Positions 35,526-45,203 of a stretch of DNA of 64,000 nt are shown in pieces. Position numbers and translations under genes: made by a program. The notes beneath the pieces are model-generated. The model worked only from the letters and a program-made list of their open reading frames with translations. It was not told where the DNA came from and made no database searches. The DNA is from Oikopleura dioica (Eukaryota; Chordata; Appendicularia; Copelata; Oikopleuridae): the NCBI GenBank assembly GCA_907165135.1, contig OU015568.1, positions 9,308,501 through 9,372,500 on the forward strand, in the 5' to 3' direction. How positions within the stretch are numbered: position 1 is the stretch's first letter; every line of letters begins with the position of its first letter.

Positions 35526-35916
35526 TGCTTACACAATTCGCTGCCTGAATACTCGAATAAATCCATATTCTATATTTTAGAATTTCACTTTGTTGCTTGA
35601 CCCCCATCTTCAGTTTCCATCAACCGCAAACTATAGCCTACAATAAGCCCAGAAATGAGCCATTCAACATGGGTATCGAACATATCTATCTGTCGATCAG
35701 AGCCGTTTTTCAATTTATCAATTCCGTTTGACTTCATTCGCTCTGACTCCCCTCCGAAATGAGTTTTTAACGTTAATTGCTACCAATCCGTTTTCTTGCT
35801 AATTTTCGTCGTTCACCTTGAGGAAAGACGAAAACAGCAGATTTTCTAAAGAAGGATGAGCTCCAGAAAATCGCATTTGTGGAATCATAAAAGACTCGAC
35901 GATGAGTGCTATTTAG
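35526..35916. other. Intergenic; leader of the channel gene
   Basis: No coding sequence seen. The last bases read TGCTATTTAG directly before ATG 35917, a likely trans-splice acceptor. Confidence 0.5.
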
Positions 35917-38238
35917 ATGGCAGCACAAGGTAAAAATAATAAATACAGGAATGTCAGAGAAAGAGATCGTAATAACATGGTGAGTTTTCCCAGCTCGACC
36001 GAGAAGATGATCAGAGAAAACAACGAAAAACGGAGGTCACACGAGGTAAAAGCATCGAAAGCACTAGAATTTAAACAATCTCAGTTTGACGATGTGTACA
36101 CTGGTTTCCAAAAGTTTGCCGAGGTTGTTGGTCCACAAGGACTGCGGTAATCAGCGTTAGAAATCATGGGAGAGCAATAATTTTAGATATATTGTCAACA
36201 AAGAAATCCACCAATATCGCCGGATAATTTGGGCTATCGCGTTTCTTGGTGGAATTTCATTCTCTGTCAATATGATTTACAAAAACACCATACGTTTTTA
36301 CAATTATCCAACTATGATCAAGCCGGTTGAAGGAGTCAGAGCTGAATTTCCCAAAGTAAGGTCAGTCAAGCTTCGGGATTTTTTCGTTTTTAGGTCACTA
36401 TTTGTCTCAACTCTATGCACTCTCATGAATCGCTTGAACGGACCTATCCTGGTTTAGGTACTCTCGGATTAATTTATTTGTAAATAACGAATAACGACCA
36501 GCTGAGATTCTTCCAATTTACTACGGCCAAGCTGATCCTTCCGAAGAAATCTACAAACGAATCAACATGTCATATTTGGATTCACTCGATATGCTCGATG
36601 TCATGACTGATACAATCCCTTCATATTACATTCAGGTTAACCCGGACAGCAATAATGATTTCTAAGGGCTCAAAAAGGCCTGCATGTTTCAGAAAAGAGA
36701 CTGCATAAATGATTGGAGATTAGCGTTAACGATGTATGGATATTGTCTTCAGCTTAATCCCGCAACGACGGAAAGAGAAAGTATACTTATGAATAGGTAA
36801 ACGGTCTTTGTAAATGACTGTTCTCATAAATTCACTAGTACTGATGACAACAATAACGGAGGTCGAACTGCGTCCCTTTCACTTGTCGTTTCCTTCAACA
36901 AGGTAGATTTTTAGTTGCTGAGTAAGTTGTTAGCTCATTTTTAGTCCGACTGGTCAAATATTGGATGGGCCAATTATCTGGAAGGCTTCACACTGTACTA
37001 CAGTGCAGCAGATGATGAAGCGCTTGAACCTGCCAAGTCAATCCTTCTTACAGATGTCACCAGAGGAGTGCCAATCGTTTCACTTAGACAGGTTCCAGAA
37101 TGATTTTTTAAAGTAAAATGTCGGCTTTTCGGCTTTTGATTTTTCCATATGTTTACTTATTGGAATCTTTGGGAAGACAACGACTAACGAAGCGTCTTGG
37201 GTATCCGTATTCTGAGTGCAACACTGCAGATTTCAGCATGACGCATTACCGGTTAATATGTAAACGGGGAAAAATTCTATATATTTTTAGAAATTACACA
37301 AGAAATCAATGCTTGTTCGAATGCTTGATGGAAGATGTACATAAACAATGCGATTGTAGCGCTCCGTATTTCAAGCCTGGCTTTCGAGTCAATAAATGCT
37401 TTGAAATCGTGAAATATTCAATTTGAAAAGCCTTTATTACAGGAAAACCTGAAGACAAACATGAAAACAAAGAAACTATGCAGTTTCACCACGCATGCCG
37501 TCTGTGTTGCGCCAATTTTGGAAAACTTTAACTACGGAACATGTAAATGCCCACCGCGGTGCAATCACCTGGACACGCATCATGAAGCTGTTCAATATGG
37601 CGTGCGTTTTAAAGACACGGAAATGCCTTTTACAGTATAACTTATACTGTATAAGTTATACTCTGATTTATCAAAAGCGCGAGTAAAGTCAATATTTTTC
37701 GCCAAACGACTGGCGAAAAGTTGCAAAAGAAACACCGATGGTAATGGCTTCTATGATGCTGTATCTTGACAGAGTTACTGAAGTCGATGAAGAAGTAGCC
37801 GAGTACTCTCAGTTACGGTTTCATAATTTTGAGGCTTTAACTTGAGGTTCAATTAAAAAAACTGGGCAAAAGAATCAGCTGTTTAGCGATATCGGTGGAG
37901 CAGCGGGACTGATGTTGGGAATGTCGTTTGCCACCGTTGTTGGTATTATTGACTGGTTGCTATCATCGTGTCTTTATATGCTGTTATCACCTTCAACTTG
38001 GAGTTGGTCAAACAGATCCAGTAAAGAGGAAACAAAATTTCACAAAGGAATTCAACACGGAGAAGTTGCAATTGTTCATAATGTAATTTCCGGCTAAGAT
38101 TTTCGTTGATATTTTTTTTAGGATCTTTACTCCGTTTACAATGAGTTAGAGAAGCAGAGAGCTCCAAACGGCGAGAGAATCAAGACTTCAGAATCTTTCA
38201 CGCAAATTGATCCCTCAGTTCTCGCAAATATCTGTTAA
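35917..38238 (+). CDS. Degenerin/ENaC/ASIC-family sodium channel subunit
   Basis: Amiloride-sensitive-type cation channel with two membrane helices and a Cys-rich ectodomain. Exon 1 (35917-36146) is the cytosolic N-terminus; exon 2 holds TM1 (RIIWAIAFLGGISFSVNMIY) followed by the family segment EFPKVTICLNSMHS across a splice. The ectodomain is spread over short exons (RINMSYLDSLDMLDVM; NTADFSMTHYR; the Cys-rich NYTRNQCLFECLMEDVHKQC and CDCSAPYFKPG; CPPRCNHLDTHHEAVQYG). The pre-TM2 region gives DIGGAAGLMLGMSFATVVGI at about 37890-37945, with G-M-S at the selectivity-filter (GxS) position. The cytosolic tail ends SFTQIDPSVLANIC. ATG 35917 follows an AG acceptor. Several exon borders between 36900 and 37850 are approximate, but every ectodomain piece is in splice-compatible phase. 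Ligand is unknown. Confidence 0.85.
37634..37662. repeat. Perfect 14-bp inverted repeat in an intron of the channel gene
   Basis: AGTATAACTTATAC and GTATAAGTTATACT are exact reverse complements separated by one T. It lies in a short intron, so it may simply form a hairpin in the pre-mRNA. Confidence 0.85.
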
Positions 38239-38372
38239 AAGCTACTTAATAAAAAGTCAGAATGTATTTTTTTTTTTCGTTGATTTATTCACAAATAGGT
38301 ATTATGACAAAATAACAGGGCTCAAAAATGTTCACAGTAATTTTAATATCCGCTTAGATGAGATGCCATGAT

Positions 38373-40804
38373 TTAACATGTTGGCTCCGTGACAGGGCAA
38401 ACACCAACCATGCAGACGTACAAGGAGCAGTGCATTTCCATAGACTGGACTTCAGAGTTGCCAGAGAACTGGAAAGCAGTGTAGGAAAGCTGGAACTGGT
38501 CGATGTTCTCGAAAGACTGGCTGATGGCGTTATTGTTGACAACGGGATTGGGGCAGCCGTCTTCATAAACGTAGAAGGTGTTGTTAGTACCGTCAGTGAC
38601 AAAGCAATCGTCAACGATGAAGGTGAGGTCTTCGACGGGGATGGATGGAGAGAGGCCGAAGAAGACAGCTTCGCCGACCATCTAAATATCTGTGAATTTA
38701 TGGTCCTCTTTGAAGTTTTACCTGTTCATCCTCGGCTCCAGCTTCAGAGTCAAAGCTATCATCAGAGAAGAATGCCGCTTCGAACTGGAAGGTACCAGTT
38801 CCAGTTGTACCAACATCCTGGGTTGCATCGGAATTGGTGTAGTTGGATGATGAAACATCGTTTACGTAAGAAGAGAATCGACACTAACCCGGATATCCCA
38901 ATACTAAATCCTTAAAATAAATCAAGAATTGAGATCACCCGTTCCTGAACGTCGATATTAACGTTAGTATTCATCACGATGCCGTGGTTGTTTGTTCTGC
39001 TCTTGACGCCGATCGTGTTGTCAAAAATAATTTCGTCTCCATCGACGCTGAGGGCGGTTCCACATTCGTCGAGGCCAGTGGAAATGGCAAAGGCATCAGT
39101 TCCAAATGCGTTAGATTCGCATGCATTGTCATTGAAGGACAAAACGATATCATCAGAGACGTCGCTGGAGTAGATGCATCGATCGAGCTCAAGGCTCATC
39201 GCCGATTGCTCGCAAGAGATGTGGATTTTCTCTGGATTAGGAGTACACTCGGCTTGATCGTCTCGGAGGACCCAGCAAGAGGGACATTCGCAGACGTTGA
39301 GATCTTGATTGCAAAAGTGGGAGCAGCCACCGTTGTTGCCGTCGTCGCAGTCGAGTGTAGGTGGTGGTTCTGTTGGGTTGAGTGGATCTTCGTTGGTTGG
39401 CAATTCAGTGATAAGGATTGGTTGACAACTGCCGTCCTCAGCAAGTTCTGCACCTTCTTCGCATACTAAAGCGCCATCTGAGCTGAAGGTTCCAGTAACA
39501 TCACCAGAATCAGCAAGTTGTGAGACAGTGGTCTCAACATCGCCTGTTTCTTCGAGGATAGCGTCAGGGTCAACGTTGGGAACAATGGTCGCGGTCTCCT
39601 CTTGAATTTCCCCAGCAATATCGTTGATAACATTGTCGAGTTCTTCAAAGCTTTCCTCGAATTCACTTGGAGCTTGGACTTGTCGACGCTTTCGACTTGC
39701 CGTGATTGTTGATGTTGTGGAATCATAAACTCGACCCCATCGCGAGTTTCCGTTGTATTTGAAACCGACCCAAACGTAACCAGGTCCATAATTAAAGCGG
39801 TCAGCGTAACTTGGCTCCCCTACAAAGTACTCGAACTCGTATGAATATGATGAGGCATATGTCACGCCGTTCCAACTCGAAGTGTAACTTCGAACTCCGC
39901 TGCGAACTCCGCCTGGATTTTGGGCGTTGAGTTGGTCTACGTAGTCTTGTTGCGAAAGGCTAGTTCGGAAGAGGCAGTAGAATGTGCCCTCATAGGAGTA
40001 GTTCCACACGTGAGTGTTTGGGCAGTAGTCGTCCCAGCGACCGGTAGTGAGGGCACCGACAGAGGCACCGTCAAAATTCAAGGAGTTTGAGGAGAGAAGG
40101 CATCCATTGTCATCTTCAGAGAATCCGAAGCAGCCAGCTGTGGCGACACATTGTTGAGCGCAAGACATTGAGGTAATGTTGGTGATGGAGGGGTTGGGAT
40201 CAATGATGAAATTGCTGCTTACAGTTCCTCCAATTTCCGCGACATTGTACTGGACTAGTCCGAAGAGGGATTGACCAAGATCTACACAATCTGGTTGTGG
40301 AACAAGGTCCTCATAGCACGCGTACTGGAAGGTGATCGACATCGTGTCGTTTCCCCAATTGTTTCCTTCGTTGATGAAGTAGATTGAATTTCCAAAGGAA
40401 TTCCATTGGAAAAGATTGCTGATGTTGTCCGAACAATAGGTTGAGTCCACGATGATGGTATTGTCACAGTGACCGGTGTCGTTGTTTCTTTCCCCGAGTC
40501 CCCAGTTGATCTCTGTAGCGGCGACGACAGGATAAGTATCGCAACCCATCATTTGCTCGAGAATGCACTCGCCGGAGTACAAGCCGCTCTCGATCGTAAA
40601 AGTTCCATCTCCGTGGTTGAAAAAGTCACCGATGTATTCTCCATCTCCGGATCCTTCAGAGGTGGAGTTGTTGACCGTCCAGCACGAAAACTCAAAATCC
40701 GCGGATGCCTAAAATACCCCCAGTTATTTTCTCTGTTTTTCGACGTTTCTCTTGATAAAAATCACACTTGCCTTGGCAACCAACAGCCCAACAAGAAGCT
40801 TCAT
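38373..40804 (-). CDS. Secreted protein with PAN-like, EGF-like and ZP domains
   Basis: Start ATG 40804; MKLLVGLLVAKASA is a signal peptide. A GC-AG intron (40709-40771) interrupts it, then one large exon runs to 38939 and two small ones (38722-38883 and to 38681) to the stop at 38373-38375; about 740 aa. Order of parts: N-terminal Cys-rich region; a PAN/apple-like unit (SMSCAQQCVATAGCFGF); a Tyr-rich segment; a furin-like site SRKRRQ; an acidic stretch; an EGF-like motif (CDDGNNGGCSHFCNQDLNVC); then a ZP module (ISCEQSAMSLELDRCIYSSD, LDECGTALSVDGDEIIFDNT, EAAFFSDDSF, MVGEAVFFGLSPSI, DDCFVTDGTNN, MHCSLYVC). ZP modules polymerise extracellular matrices, so a house, egg-coat or cuticle role is possible (inference). 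There is no C-terminal membrane helix. Confidence 0.88.
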
Positions 40805-41587
40805 GCTCAGATTATTTCTGAGTCTGAATTCTGCCAAAATTCATGCGTCGCGAATCTTTTATAGGACGTGCTTGTTTTCATTTCTAAATTTTCGCGACTT
40901 CATTTCGATGCTCTCGCGCAACTTCGTGGAATAATAAGCGTCGATGATGGCCGCTTCACTGTTCTATGACACAGGAAAAATATATTTAGTCGCGGAAGAA
41001 TTTCCGAGATTTGGTGATCTTTCAGTTTTTGTCTATTTTGTTTATACCGGACGTTCATTTCGGAGAGCCGATGTTTGTTGCTTCGAGAAAGAGATTAGCA
41101 GAGTCTGCCTTTCTTGAGAGAAAACATGTCTTGGCGGCAAAAATCGTTCTCATCCGCTCTCGGGAATCCTTCCATGCACTTTTTGAAATAGAAAAATCTT
41201 TTTCAAGATTTCAAATTCCAAAAACTTTCAAAAGAAGAATTTTTAATTCCCAAAATTTATGTTAGAATATCTCCTTAATGCACCCGTAACACAGACGCCC
41301 TAAAACACGTCCCTAAACGAACCCGTGAAAATTCCAGTTTGAAGGATGAGCGCAAGACAATTATGAAAATAAAGTGTTAGAAAGAGCTGATTATTTCATA
41401 AACCCCGTTACGGCTCGGAAAAATTAACACGATTTGGCCGAACGACGTCTAATTTTTTACAGAAAAAAATGCAACTCAAACATTTTTGGCTGAAGTGGAC
41501 ATTGAAGCGGAATAAAGTCATCAGTATTTTATTCTTGTATCATGATTCTTCAAATTTTTGAAAGATTTTTCAAAAAAAGAGATATAT
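40805..41587. other. Intergenic between tandem minus-strand genes
   Basis: About 780 bp with no supported gene; presumably the promoter of the ZP-protein gene (reading leftwards) and 3' flank of the J-SH3 gene. Confidence 0.5.
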
Positions 41588-43119
41588 TTACAGTGAAGCA
41601 ACAAGCTCAGTAACATAAGTCGCGGGAAAAACTCCTCTTTTTCCATTGCACTTTCCCTGCAGCCAGTCTGAGCCAAGTGAAGAGGGTTTCACATCGTTGA
41701 TGACATCTCCTTCTTTGAACTGCAAGTCACCTTCTTGGTCGCCTTTATAGTCCCAGAGAGCCATCATCTGTCGTGTCTGTGTTTGAGTTGGACGAGGAGG
41801 TTTTTGTTTTGGTTGGCTTGGGGAAGATGTGGGTCGAGATGAAGGGTGTACGACGCCTGGGGGACTTTGACGGGGAGCTTCGGGAGTTGCTTGGCCAGAA
41901 ACTAGCCATTGGAGCTAACACTTTGATAAAAAAAAAAAGCGGAAAAGAACCTTCACTACCTGTTTGCTCAATTCATCAGCCTGCTTCTCCAGCTCAGCAT
42001 TTCGATTGACCACTTTTTTATTATAAGTTGTTAGATTTTCATTCATATCACGTAGCAGCATCATGGAAGATTCCATTTCGCTGACCTTTTTATTCAGCCG
42101 CTCGATTTCCTGTTGCAGGATTTTTTCTTTCGAAGGACTGTTGTTTTGTTTTTGGGCTTCCTGAGTGAATGTATTTGAACTTTCTCGAGCCGGAGATGGT
42201 CCAGATGGCGGTGGAGGTCGCGGTGGAGCGCTCCCGCCAAAGCCCCTGAATATTAGAGCTGTTAATTTTGACTCGTAAACGACAAATGTACCTGGGCATA
42301 GTCTGTGATCTCGCTGCACGAGGTGGCACTCCATTTGTTTGTGCTGGCGGAACATCTGCCGTCTGAAAATTCCCCGAGATAAATGGATCAGGCGGCAAGA
42401 ACCCCTCCGAGCTCGCTGATGACTGTGCATCATCGTCTTGCTATTTGATGGGTTCTCAGTTAATGGTCTACAAATACCGCCACTCGTGATTGTACGATTA
42501 CGTCTGTTATTGAGAACCGCATTCCTGAGGGTTTTCCTTGGAGGCGAGATGCATTTCGTAGCGCAGACGGAACATGGAATGTAAAAGGGCATCTTTGGCG
42601 GCATTTAGAAGCGCGAAGTCTTCATGAGCGGTCGGAGAATTATTCCGGTCTAGGAAATTCGGGTTGTCTTTCTTGAAGGTTGAGGAAAAGTGCGCCCCGA
42701 AAGGCGCGTGAAAACTTGCTACCCGAGTGTCTGCCGCCCAGAAAACCGCCGCCTCGGTCCGTTTGGGACCTCAGTTTTTTTGCTTTTTTATAGGGTGAGC
42801 AACGGTCAAGTGACAACGACTCTAGAATCCTAGTTAGAACGGGGCAATCTGGGAGGCATACGGCTAGCCTTGCTCGACGAATGCCGCACACTCGGGATTT
42901 GGAAACTAGAGTTTGCAATGGGCTGGTGGATGAGATTAAAAATAAAACTCCATTCGGTCAGAAATTTAGTTGTTTTATGGGTTCCGATTTACCTGGGTGA
43001 ATTCTCCGGGCTTTCTTTCTGTACGCTTTTGTGATCTCATCATCTGTAGCTTTTCTGTCGACGCCAAGAATGCCAAACAGATCTTTCTCTAGCAGCTCGT
43101 CATCAGTAAGACCTCCCAT
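41588..43119 (-). CDS. J-domain + coiled-coil + proline-rich + SH3 protein
   Basis: Start ATG 43119 (MGGLTDDELLEKDLFGILGV). Exon 1 gives J-domain helices I-II and RRIHP; the next exon (about 42622) supplies the D of HPD and FALLNAAKDALLHSMFRLRYEM, a normal J-domain ending with a shortened loop. A 94-nt GA-AG intron (42441-42534) leads to an acidic/Ser segment with PPDPFISGNF, then a Pro-rich run (SAPPRPPPPSGPSPARESS), a coiled coil (EKILQQEIERLNKKVSEMES to AELEKQADELSKQ), a second Pro-rich linker (QPKQKPPRPTQTQTRQ) and an SH3 domain: ALWDYKGDQEGDLQFKEGD, SDWLQGKCNGKRGVFPATYV. Stop 41588-41590. The architecture suggests an Hsp70 co-chaperone recruited to actin/endocytic partners (inference). 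Intron 1 (about 42623-42995) is unusually long, so separate genes cannot be fully excluded. Confidence 0.7.
42660..42795. other. GC-rich, hairpin-forming block ending in T runs inside intron 1 of the J-SH3 gene
   Basis: On the plus strand this block holds stems GTGCGCCCCGAAAGGCGCG and GGTCCGTTTGGGACC and ends in TTTTTTTGCTTTTTT (about 42774-42788), like a Pol III terminator. On the minus strand a TATAAAAAA lies at its upstream edge. It does not match U1, U2, U4, U5, U6, SRP, 7SK or RNase P/MRP consensus that I can recall. An RNA gene is possible but unproven. Confidence 0.25.
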
Positions 43120-43656
43120 TGTGGACTTCTTTCATTCAGCTTTCCTGTCTTTTTCTTTCTTTTGTGAGCTTTTTGCCTCTTCAAAAGGAGGAAATATTTT
43201 TTTCTTGTTTGAGACGCTGGAGCTTCACGTTACTTAAAAAATAGATTTTTACGATTGCGTCATCTGCGCGAGAATGGTGATCATTTACTAGCCCACCAAA
43301 GCACACACACAGAACCAGTTTTTCAGACACAGGAATTACCCTTTGTTTTTGTACCTTTTTGTTGTTGAAGAGGATTTTTTTCTCGCTTTTCTCGCGTTAG
43401 TTCACTGGCTAAGGAGTGAGCACGTCAATTAGCCATTCAACCCAAACACACTCTAGCGGTGCTAGGGTGGGAAACACTTGATAAAACGCCTCATCAAAAC
43501 AAATATTTCCTTTAGGATGGATTTATGACAGTTTATATCAAATACTGCTGCCATGAATCTTGGAGAAAATGGCCTTCTTTGGTGCTTCAAGCTTGAAGCT
43601 AGCATATTTTTTTCATAAGTAATGAATTAAGTCATTTACGGTGTGTCAGTGCTTGT

Positions 43657-44991
43657 TTATTCAGAGCAATGTTCAGTAATGATCTCGTGAATGCTCGGCG
43701 AAAATTTGCAGTTTGAAAAGTCTTCTGTGTAAATTGAGGAGGGAGATTCAGAAAGCTGTCTGTACATGAAAGTTGGTTGGCTGACATTGATGTTCAATAA
43801 GTTTTGTTTTTTGAAAAATGTTAATGAATTTTGAACACTGTTACTCGCGGTGAGATCAAAGAGCTCCTCGCGTGTCTGGAGGTGTTTGTATGCGCTGTTG
43901 ATTGCTTCCAGTGAGCTATTTGCAGATCCAGAACTGTCCTTCGAGGTTCGCCATCGAAGACATCGGATGCAAATGAAGGGGCAGACTGATTTGGACTTTG
44001 ATTTTAGTGCTTTTAGGGTGATTTGATTTTTTTAGTTTATCTTTACTTTGATTGATTTTTTGAATTGTTTGTTAGAAATTAGTCTCGTGCAAAATACAGA
44101 AAAAAGAAGTTCTATTTGAAATCTGGTTGAAATTATTACAATTATTCATGCATCTTTGCATGACAGAAAATGCGTCTCAGGAGCCCGCTAATGATAATGA
44201 TCGCCACGGTCAAGACCGTGATGGCTGCAACTTCGATTGACCAGTCTCTCGTTGTTGTCTTCAGTTCATATTCCTGTTTACCACGGTTGAAAAATAATTC
44301 TCAATTAGCAAAGATAAGAAACAGCCCTGAGCAGGCAAGAGTAGAATCGGCTAGTGAGACTTTCCTTTTGATAGTAAGTGGACTTTTGAAACAAAATTAA
44401 ATTTCTATCCTCGATGGAAAAGGCTATTTTTTCAACCGTGAACCTTCATCGCCATCTCTGGAAGATTCATCCGACGCTATAGTGTAAACTCTATTTCTTG
44501 TGCTCTTTTTCTCGTTTCTCCAATCAAGACTCGTAATTTTGAAAGAATATGATTAAGCCAAGCTCGTTAAATCAGCATTTCTAACCTACCGAGAGCGCAC
44601 CCGTGTGTTCCGCTTTATCAGCATCAACCGATCTTTCCCAGACTGCCACACGCGCTCACGGGTAGATAAGGGCAAATGTGAATTATCAACGATCGAGCCA
44701 TCAGTTCTGATCGAACCAATAATAAATTCAACGACTTGTTTATTAGTAATTACGATGATAATTGAAGATTTTTGAAATGCCCGATGAAGATGGGTTTTTG
44801 AGAAATTTGTTGCTTGAATCATATTTCGAGCTTTTTCTTCAGTTCGAGGGAAACTGCTGATAAGTGAAGAATTTCTTGGGAAATGTCATTTTTGGAGTCT
44901 TGCTCCAGTTCTGGTGGAGGGCTCGCCTGGCAGTAGTATGCCGCCTCCTCACTTCAAGTTGGGCCGCCGCGCCCACGCCATTTTCGTCCAT
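43657..44991 (-). CDS. Probable single-pass membrane protein, N-terminus unresolved
   Basis: Exons in matching phase on the minus strand: about 44590-44700 (TDGSIVDNSHLPLSTRERVW, KDRLMLIKRNTRVRS), 44490-44529 (LDWRNEKKSTRNR), 44165-44273 (EYELKTTTRDWSIEVAAITV then LTVAIIIISGLLRRIF, a membrane helix) and 43657-43985 (a juxtamembrane CPFICIRCLRWR Cys/Arg cluster and a Ser-rich cytoplasmic tail ending HEIITEHCSE). The Cys/Arg cluster just after the helix suggests palmitoylation (inference). A candidate first exon is MDENGVGAAAQLE at 44991. The tail contains SLEAINSAYKHLQTREELFD, which looks like the last helices of a J domain but without an HPD part. No family recognised. Confidence 0.5.
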
Positions 44992-45203
44992 TTTCGAGCT
45001 CCGAGAAGACCAAGAAAACCTCGTCTGGCTACATCAAGCCTTTGATCCTTCTGTCTGATTCCATCTTTGTCTGCCAGACTTGGGTCTTGAACGAGAGAAG
45101 AGAGAGGAGCGCCGCGAAAAGAAGAAAAACGATGAACGAAAAATTAGATCCAAAAATGAAAAATTGAAACGAAGAAAATCGAATTGGAGAATTAAATGAA
45201 GAA

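Noticed and set aside
39196-39789. Plus- and minus-strand frames within the ZP gene (for example 38984-39469)
   Set aside because: Shadow frames opposite or out of phase with the strong ZP coding exon.
42640-42918. Minus-strand 92-aa frame between J-domain exons
   Set aside because: Not splice-compatible with the J-domain phases and unlike any part of the J-SH3 protein; lies in the long intron.
44170-44400. Plus-strand 76-aa frame
   Set aside because: Opposite to a minus-strand membrane-helix exon that fits splicing and phase better.
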